A stretch of 9,017 nucleotides of DNA from NCBI GenBank assembly GCA_030544185.1, contig JAUNRO010000113.1:1-9017 (forward strand). The letters are read 5' to 3'. The first letter of the stretch is position 1; each line of letters begins with the position of its first letter. A model generated the notes under the pieces. The model was not told the DNA's origin. It saw nothing but the letters and a program-made list of their open reading frames with translations, and did not search any database. Both the position numbers and the translations under genes were made by a program. Shown here in pieces: positions 5,833-9,017 of this stretch. The stretch is from Propionibacteriaceae bacterium (GTDB lineage: Bacteria > Actinomycetota > Actinomycetes > Propionibacteriales > Propionibacteriaceae).

Positions 5833-6396
5833 ATGACCCGGATCGAACACCTGACTGACAAGAGCCAACTGCCGCCCGAGCAGCATGGCGAATACGACAC
5901 GATCTTCGAGACCCTCCACCGCGTGGGCGGGCCGTTCGGGATCCTGCTGCACAGCCCGGGGCTCGCCGAGCGCGTGTGCCTCGCCGGCAAGCAGGTCCGC
6001 CTGGGCTCCCAGATCAGCATGATCGAGCGTGAGCTGGCCCTGCTCTCGACCTCCCGGGAGAAGGACGCGAGCTATGAGTGGGCGACCCACGTCGAGATCG
6101 CCCGGCGCGAGGGAATGTCGGAGGACGCGATCACCGCGATCCGCGAGAATCTCCCGACCGACGACCTGCCGATCGAGGAACGCGAGATCATCGACTATGC
6201 GCGCACGCTCCTGCGCACCAACCGGGTGCCGCAGGACATGTTCGATGCGCTGATCGAGCGGCACGGGCCACGCTGGCTGGTCGAGATCACGGCGACCATC
6301 GGCCAGTATCAGTACATTGCGGCCATCAACAATGCCTTCGAGGTCGACCCGAAGCCCGGCGGCGAGGAACTGCCGGTGCCGATGCCGAACGCCTGA
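5833..6396 (+). CDS. Carboxymuconolactone decarboxylase (CMD) family protein, non-AhpD type
   Basis: This 187-residue, mostly helical, probably cytoplasmic protein belongs to the CMD/AhpD-like superfamily. Family landmarks are GGPFGILLHSPGLAERV at 32-48, ERELALLSTSREKDASYEWATH at 65-86, and IARREGMSEDAI at 89-100. The Tyr81-Glu82-Trp83-x-x-His86 stretch occupies the place where AhpD-type peroxidase partners have Cys-x-x-Cys. The only cysteine is Cys49, so a thiol redox role is unlikely. True gamma-carboxymuconolactone decarboxylases act in the protocatechuate branch of the beta-ketoadipate pathway, but many family members have unknown reactions, so the specific activity is open. It is transcribed away from the transporter operon and is followed by a strong terminator. 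The ATG at 5833 is the only reasonable start: GGAG lies 15 nt upstream, too far for a good ribosome site, and an in-frame stop lies about 37 nt upstream. Confidence 0.85.
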   Translation: MTRIEHLTDKSQLPPEQHGEYDTIFETLHRVGGPFGILLHSPGLAERVCLAGKQVRLGSQISMIERELALLSTSREKDASYEWATHVEIARREGMSEDAITAIRENLPTDDLPIEEREIIDYARTLLRTNRVPQDMFDALIERHGPRWLVEITATIGQYQYIAAINNAFEVDPKPGGEELPVPMPNA

Positions 6397-6437
6397 GCAA
6401 CAGCTGCCGCCGGCCGTCGCCCGGCCCGAAGATCAGC

Positions 6438-6471
6438 GAACTCCTGGGAGGACCGAACCTCCCAGGAGTTC
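6438..6471. terminator. Bidirectional intrinsic terminator between convergent genes
   Basis: GAACTCCTGGGAGG (6438-6451) and CCTCCCAGGAGTTC (6458-6471) form a perfect 14-bp stem around a 6-nt ACCGAA loop. On the plus strand it is followed by TTGTGT. It sits in the 85-nt gap between the converging stops at 6396 and 6482 and can serve both transcripts, since the arms are symmetric. A weaker GCCGG/CCGGC inverted repeat lies upstream at 6409-6425. Confidence 0.88.
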
Positions 6472-6481
6472 TTGTGTCGGG

Positions 6482-7723
6482 TCAGGGCAGCTCCACTCCT
6501 TGGTCGCTGAGCCCGGTCCTGGCGAGGACGCCATCGGCGGCCATCTGCTCGATCTCCTCTTCGCTGAAACCAAGGTCTTTGGCGATGGCGAACGAGTCCG
6601 CACCGAGCAGGGGCGCCGGGCCATGGTCGAGGGGCTCGTCGTTGATATCGATCGGGACGCGGGTGAGTTGCAGGTCCGGCACCTCGGGATGGGGCACGTG
6701 CTGCAGGATCCCCATCGCCTGGACCTGGGGGTCGTCGGGCATCTCGCGGCTGCGCTGGACCGGGGAGTGCGGGACCTTGGCGGCGGTCAACCGGGAGACC
6801 AGCTCGGCGCGGGTGAAACGCTTGGTGGCCTCGCCGAGCGCCTGGTTGACGACCTGGCGGTTGGCGGCCCGCTCCGGGTTCGACCCGAAACCCTCCCGCT
6901 CGATCAGCTCGGACGCCTCGATGGCGTGGCAGACCTGCTCCCACAACGACTGGTTGCCGGCCGAGATGAAGATGAAGCCATCGGCGGCGGGGAAGGCGCC
7001 ATAGGGCACCACACCCGGGAAACCGGAGCCCAGCTTCGGGCTCGGGGGGTTCCCGGCGAGCGCCGTCACGACCGCTCCACCGACCCAGTCCATCGCGGTC
7101 TGCAGCAGTGAGACGTTCACCTTCTGCGCCTCGCCAGTTTCGTCGCGCTGGCGCAGCCCCGCGAGGATCGAGATCACCCCCCACATCGCGGTGCCCTTGT
7201 CATTGATCGACAGCGGCACCCGCGCGGGCGCACCGTCGAACTCGGGCATCATGTCGACGATTCCGGCGTACGCCTGGACGAGCGGGTCGTAGGCCGGCTC
7301 CGGAGCCTTCGGGCCCCTGGTGCCGAACCCGGTCATTTCGCAATAGACCAGCCGCGGGTTCAGCTCCTTCAGGGTGTCCCAGTCGAGGCCGGCCTTGGCG
7401 AGCGCCCCGGCACGAAGGTTCTGCACCAGCACGTCGGAGTCCGCGATCAGCCGGCGCAACAGGTCAAGGCCCCGGGGATCCTTGAAGTCGAGCTCCAGCG
7501 ACTTCTTGGTGGCGTTGAGGTTCAGGAAGAAGCAGCTGACGCCGTTCCAATAGGGCGGGACCCAGTTGCGGGTGTCATCGCCGAGACCGACCCGCTCGAC
7601 CTTGATCACCTCCGCACCGAGTGCGCCCAGGATCACTCCGGCGGTCGGGCCCGCCACCGACGTGCTCATCTCGACCACGCGCAGTCCACTGCACGGACCG
7701 GGGCGAGGGGGGTTCTTCGTCAT
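6482..7723 (-). CDS. Family III CoA transferase (CaiB/BaiF)
   Basis: This 413-residue cytoplasmic enzyme should transfer CoA between an acyl-CoA donor and a carboxylic acid through mixed-anhydride and thioester intermediates. The N-terminus has the family pattern GLRVVEMSTSVAGPTAGVIL (13-32), GALGAEVIKVERVGLGDDTR (33-52) and FFLNLNATKKSLELDFKD (65-82). The segment LVQNLRAGALAKAGLDWDTL (99-118) and MTGFGTRGPKAPEPAYDPLV (130-149) follow. Asp146 in AYDPLVQA is at the position of the conserved catalytic Asp of the family. SINDKGTAMWGVISILAGL lies at 172-190. The length is typical. The reading frame stays open far upstream, but the ATG at 7723 is the start: GAGGAG lies 7 nt before it and the characteristic N-terminus begins there. 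It follows the HMG-CoA-lyase-like gene after 11 nt, so the product probably provides that enzyme's CoA ester (inference). Confidence 0.93.
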   Translation of the reverse strand: MTKNPPRPGPCSGLRVVEMSTSVAGPTAGVILGALGAEVIKVERVGLGDDTRNWVPPYWNGVSCFFLNLNATKKSLELDFKDPRGLDLLRRLIADSDVLVQNLRAGALAKAGLDWDTLKELNPRLVYCEMTGFGTRGPKAPEPAYDPLVQAYAGIVDMMPEFDGAPARVPLSINDKGTAMWGVISILAGLRQRDETGEAQKVNVSLLQTAMDWVGGAVVTALAGNPPSPKLGSGFPGVVPYGAFPAADGFIFISAGNQSLWEQVCHAIEASELIEREGFGSNPERAANRQVVNQALGEATKRFTRAELVSRLTAAKVPHSPVQRSREMPDDPQVQAMGILQHVPHPEVPDLQLTRVPIDINDEPLDHGPAPLLGADSFAIAKDLGFSEEEIEQMAADGVLARTGLSDQGVELP

Positions 7724-7730
7724 GTGAGGT

Positions 7731-7736
7731 CTCCTC
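7731..7736 (-). promoter_or_regulatory. Ribosome binding site of the CoA transferase gene, overlapping the upstream stop codon
   Basis: The minus strand reads TGAGGAGACCTCACATG. GAGGAG begins in the TGA of the preceding gene and ends 7 nt before the ATG at 7723, fixing the start and suggesting coupled translation. Confidence 0.75.
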
Positions 7737-8868
7737 AGGAAGTGGCGTTGTCCCGGGCCAACCCGAGGGCATCCCGGTCGGGTGACGTGATGGGCACTTT
7801 GTAGGGCGAGCGGGCGCCGGCGTACACCTCGGACCCGAGCCGGAAGTGTTGGGCCTCGGCATCGGTCTCGATGAACGGCATGTCCATGGCATAGAGGCGC
7901 TCGCCGCGCGGGCGCGGGCCTGCCTTCGAGACGCGGCCCCAGAGTTCGTGACCGACGATCTCCTCGGCGAGCCACGCGCACTCGATGAGTCCGTCGAGAT
8001 CGATGCCGGTCTCGATGCCCTCCTCGTGCAGCAGGTTGACCCAGTCCTCGGTCGGCACCATGCGGGTCATCCGGCCGTTGCCGCAGTAGGGGCAGCCGCC
8101 CATCCCGCCGAGACCGGTGTCGAGGATGTAGGTGTGCTCGGGCTTGAGCCGGCGCAGCGCGGCGTACGCCGACAGCATGGCTGTGCCGCGCGCATCGTGC
8201 AGGTGCAGCGTGTATTCGGTGATCGACGGCCAGGTCGCCATGATGTGGTCGAGCAGCCGCTCGACCGGCCGCGGCATGTTCCAGCTCATCGGGTCGCCGA
8301 TCCAGACCTTGGTCACCGGGATGCCCGCGGCCGTCCACGCGTCATATTGCAGTTCCAGCAACTCCACCCGGCGCTCGTGGCTGAACTCGCCGAGCCAGTT
8401 GGAGCCCCAGGCCGCGTTGATCGAGATCGTGGCCTCTTCGAAGCCCTGATCGACCGCCTGCTGGATGCGCGCGGGGATGGAGTCGAGCTCGTGGCGCTGG
8501 GTGCGGGCGGCATTGCGCTGGACGAACACGTCGCACAGGTGAACGCCCGTGCGGCCGACCTTGGGCTCGGGGGCGAGCTTGTCGGCGTACGCCCGGCGCC
8601 GCTCCACGCCCTGCTGATTGAGCGCGAGCGCGGTATAGACGATGCCCGGGTGGGGTTCGAACCGCTGCATCAGCTCGTCCATCTGAGCCATTTGAGGCAC
8701 CCACTTCGGGCTGACGAAGGAGCCGACCATCATCATGTGGATCCCGGTGCGTGAGAGCGCGTCCAGCAGGCGCAGCTTGTCGTCGACCGAGATGGCCGCG
8801 CTCTCGATCTGCATGCCTTCGCGCAGCGCCTCCTCGGCCACGATGCAGCGCGGGAACTGCTCGCTCAT
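7735..8868 (-). CDS. HMG-CoA lyase-like DRE-TIM metallolyase
   Basis: This 377-residue protein resembles 3-hydroxy-3-methylglutaryl-CoA lyase, a TIM-barrel enzyme that cleaves a tertiary beta-hydroxyacyl-CoA to acetyl-CoA and a keto acid. Visible landmarks are EEALREGMQIE (12-22) at the RDG motif site, SFVSPKWVPQMA (50-61), nearly diagnostic of HMG-CoA lyases, HLHDARGTA (222-230) with metal-ligand His222 and His224, and GLGGMGGCPYC (252-262) with the likely active-site Cys259. It is longer than classical lyases (about 300 residues). Differences are notable: the RDG Asp that binds metal is Glu17, and the usual Asn ligand after the Cys loop seems replaced (see findings). The cleaved substrate may therefore not be HMG-CoA. 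The ATG at 8868 overlaps the upstream stop by 4 nt (ATGA) and has GGAGG 7 nt before it. It probably acts with the adjacent CoA transferase. Confidence 0.87.
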   Translation of the reverse strand: MSEQFPRCIVAEEALREGMQIESAAISVDDKLRLLDALSRTGIHMMMVGSFVSPKWVPQMAQMDELMQRFEPHPGIVYTALALNQQGVERRRAYADKLAPEPKVGRTGVHLCDVFVQRNAARTQRHELDSIPARIQQAVDQGFEEATISINAAWGSNWLGEFSHERRVELLELQYDAWTAAGIPVTKVWIGDPMSWNMPRPVERLLDHIMATWPSITEYTLHLHDARGTAMLSAYAALRRLKPEHTYILDTGLGGMGGCPYCGNGRMTRMVPTEDWVNLLHEEGIETGIDLDGLIECAWLAEEIVGHELWGRVSKAGPRPRGERLYAMDMPFIETDAEAQHFRLGSEVYAGARSPYKVPITSPDRDALGLARDNATS

Positions 8869-9017
8869 GAGTTCGCCTCCGTTGCCAGGGCGGACAGCAG
8901 GGGCCGCAGGTCATCGCTGGTGACCGCGCCATCCGCAAGGGTGAACAGGTTCTCGGACTGGTCCGCCGACCATCCGGCGAACGCGGTCGCGTCGAGGAAC
9001 TTGGCCTTGAGGTCCTC
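8865..9017 (-). CDS. Probable MmgE/PrpD-family protein, C-terminal fragment
   Basis: The last 50 codons and the TGA are present; the rest lies beyond the right edge. The tail begins EDLKAKFLDATAFAGWSADQ and ends LRPLLSALATEANS. The pattern of an Lys-x-Lys-Phe start, a helix with acidic residues, then 'DDLRPLLSAL' resembles the C-terminal helical end of MmgE/PrpD proteins (2-methylcitrate dehydratase, cis-aconitate decarboxylase and many uncharacterised relatives). This is a family resemblance read by eye on a short, weakly conserved stretch, so it is tentative. It is the upstream member of the operon: its stop overlaps the lyase start by 4 nt, and it contains that gene's ribosome site. Confidence 0.5.
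   Translation of the reverse strand, partial: EDLKAKFLDATAFAGWSADQSENLFTLADGAVTSDDLRPLLSALATEANS
8876..8880 (-). promoter_or_regulatory. Ribosome binding site of the HMG-CoA-lyase-like gene
   Basis: GGAGG on the minus strand, 7 nt before the ATG at 8868 and inside the end of the upstream coding sequence. Together with the 4-nt ATGA overlap it supports that start. Confidence 0.75.

Noticed and set aside
5413..6264. An 283-codon minus-strand open frame across the divergent promoter region
   Set aside because: It is antisense to the CMD-family gene and out of frame with the aldehyde dehydrogenase; the product has no recognisable motif.
6482..8338. A 618-codon form of the CoA transferase extending upstream from 7723
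   Set aside because: The extension is the shadow frame of the lyase gene. The conserved family N-terminus starts right after the ATG at 7723, which has a good ribosome site.
1726..8593. Recurrent CGTACGCC-type words at about 1726, 4610, 7268, 8162 and 8586
   Set aside because: They are all inside coding sequence and mostly encode Ala-Tyr-Ala or similar; spacing is irregular, so they are codon-usage coincidences and not a repeat family.
1..9017. CRISPR arrays, riboswitches, tRNA genes, insertion sequences or attachment sites
   Set aside because: No regularly spaced repeats, no cloverleaf or conserved riboswitch core, no transposase or integrase motifs, and little non-coding space were seen; every gap over 80 nt has been described.

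Overview
The window is GC-rich and almost fully coding, with short or overlapping gene junctions, one GTG start and a lipoprotein signal of Gram-positive style. It looks like chromosomal DNA of a high-GC actinobacterium; this is inferred from composition and protein style, and I cannot name the genus. No rRNA, tRNA, insertion sequence, integrase, CRISPR array or phage gene is visible.

Layout. (A) Positions 1-5734 on the minus strand form one likely operon, read from high to low coordinates. It holds an aldehyde dehydrogenase (5734-4289), an ABC transporter ATPase (4269-3073), a fused two-domain ABC permease (3076-1298), a lipoprotein substrate-binding protein (1179-88), and the first 26 codons of an enoyl-CoA hydratase/isomerase (79 to beyond the left edge). 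(B) Positions 5735-5832 form a 98-bp divergent promoter region. (C) Positions 5833-6396 on the plus strand encode a carboxymuconolactone decarboxylase-family protein. (D) Positions 6397-6481 separate convergent genes and hold a perfect 14-bp stem terminator. (E) Positions 9017-6482 on the minus strand form a second tightly packed operon: the last 50 codons of a probable MmgE/PrpD-family protein, an HMG-CoA-lyase-like enzyme, and a family III (CaiB/BaiF) CoA transferase.

How the genes may work together (inference). The ABC transporter has the architecture of the ferric-ion/2-aminoethylphosphonate/thiamine class, but its binding protein lacks the paired tyrosines of true ferric-binding proteins, and the operon also carries an aldehyde dehydrogenase and a crotonase. 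It therefore more likely imports a small organic, possibly anionic, substrate that is then catabolised. The second operon suggests a hydratase/dehydratase, CoA-activation and retro-Claisen cleavage sequence. Nothing in the window identifies the substrate.

The most notable non-coding signal is an exact 11-mer, CCCGTCGGAAT on the plus strand. It occurs once upstream of the aldehyde dehydrogenase and once upstream of the binding-protein gene, in the same orientation and 46 and 50 nt from the two start codons. This looks like a shared control element. The most notable protein-level oddity is that the HMG-CoA-lyase-like enzyme differs from the classical enzyme at two metal-ligand positions.
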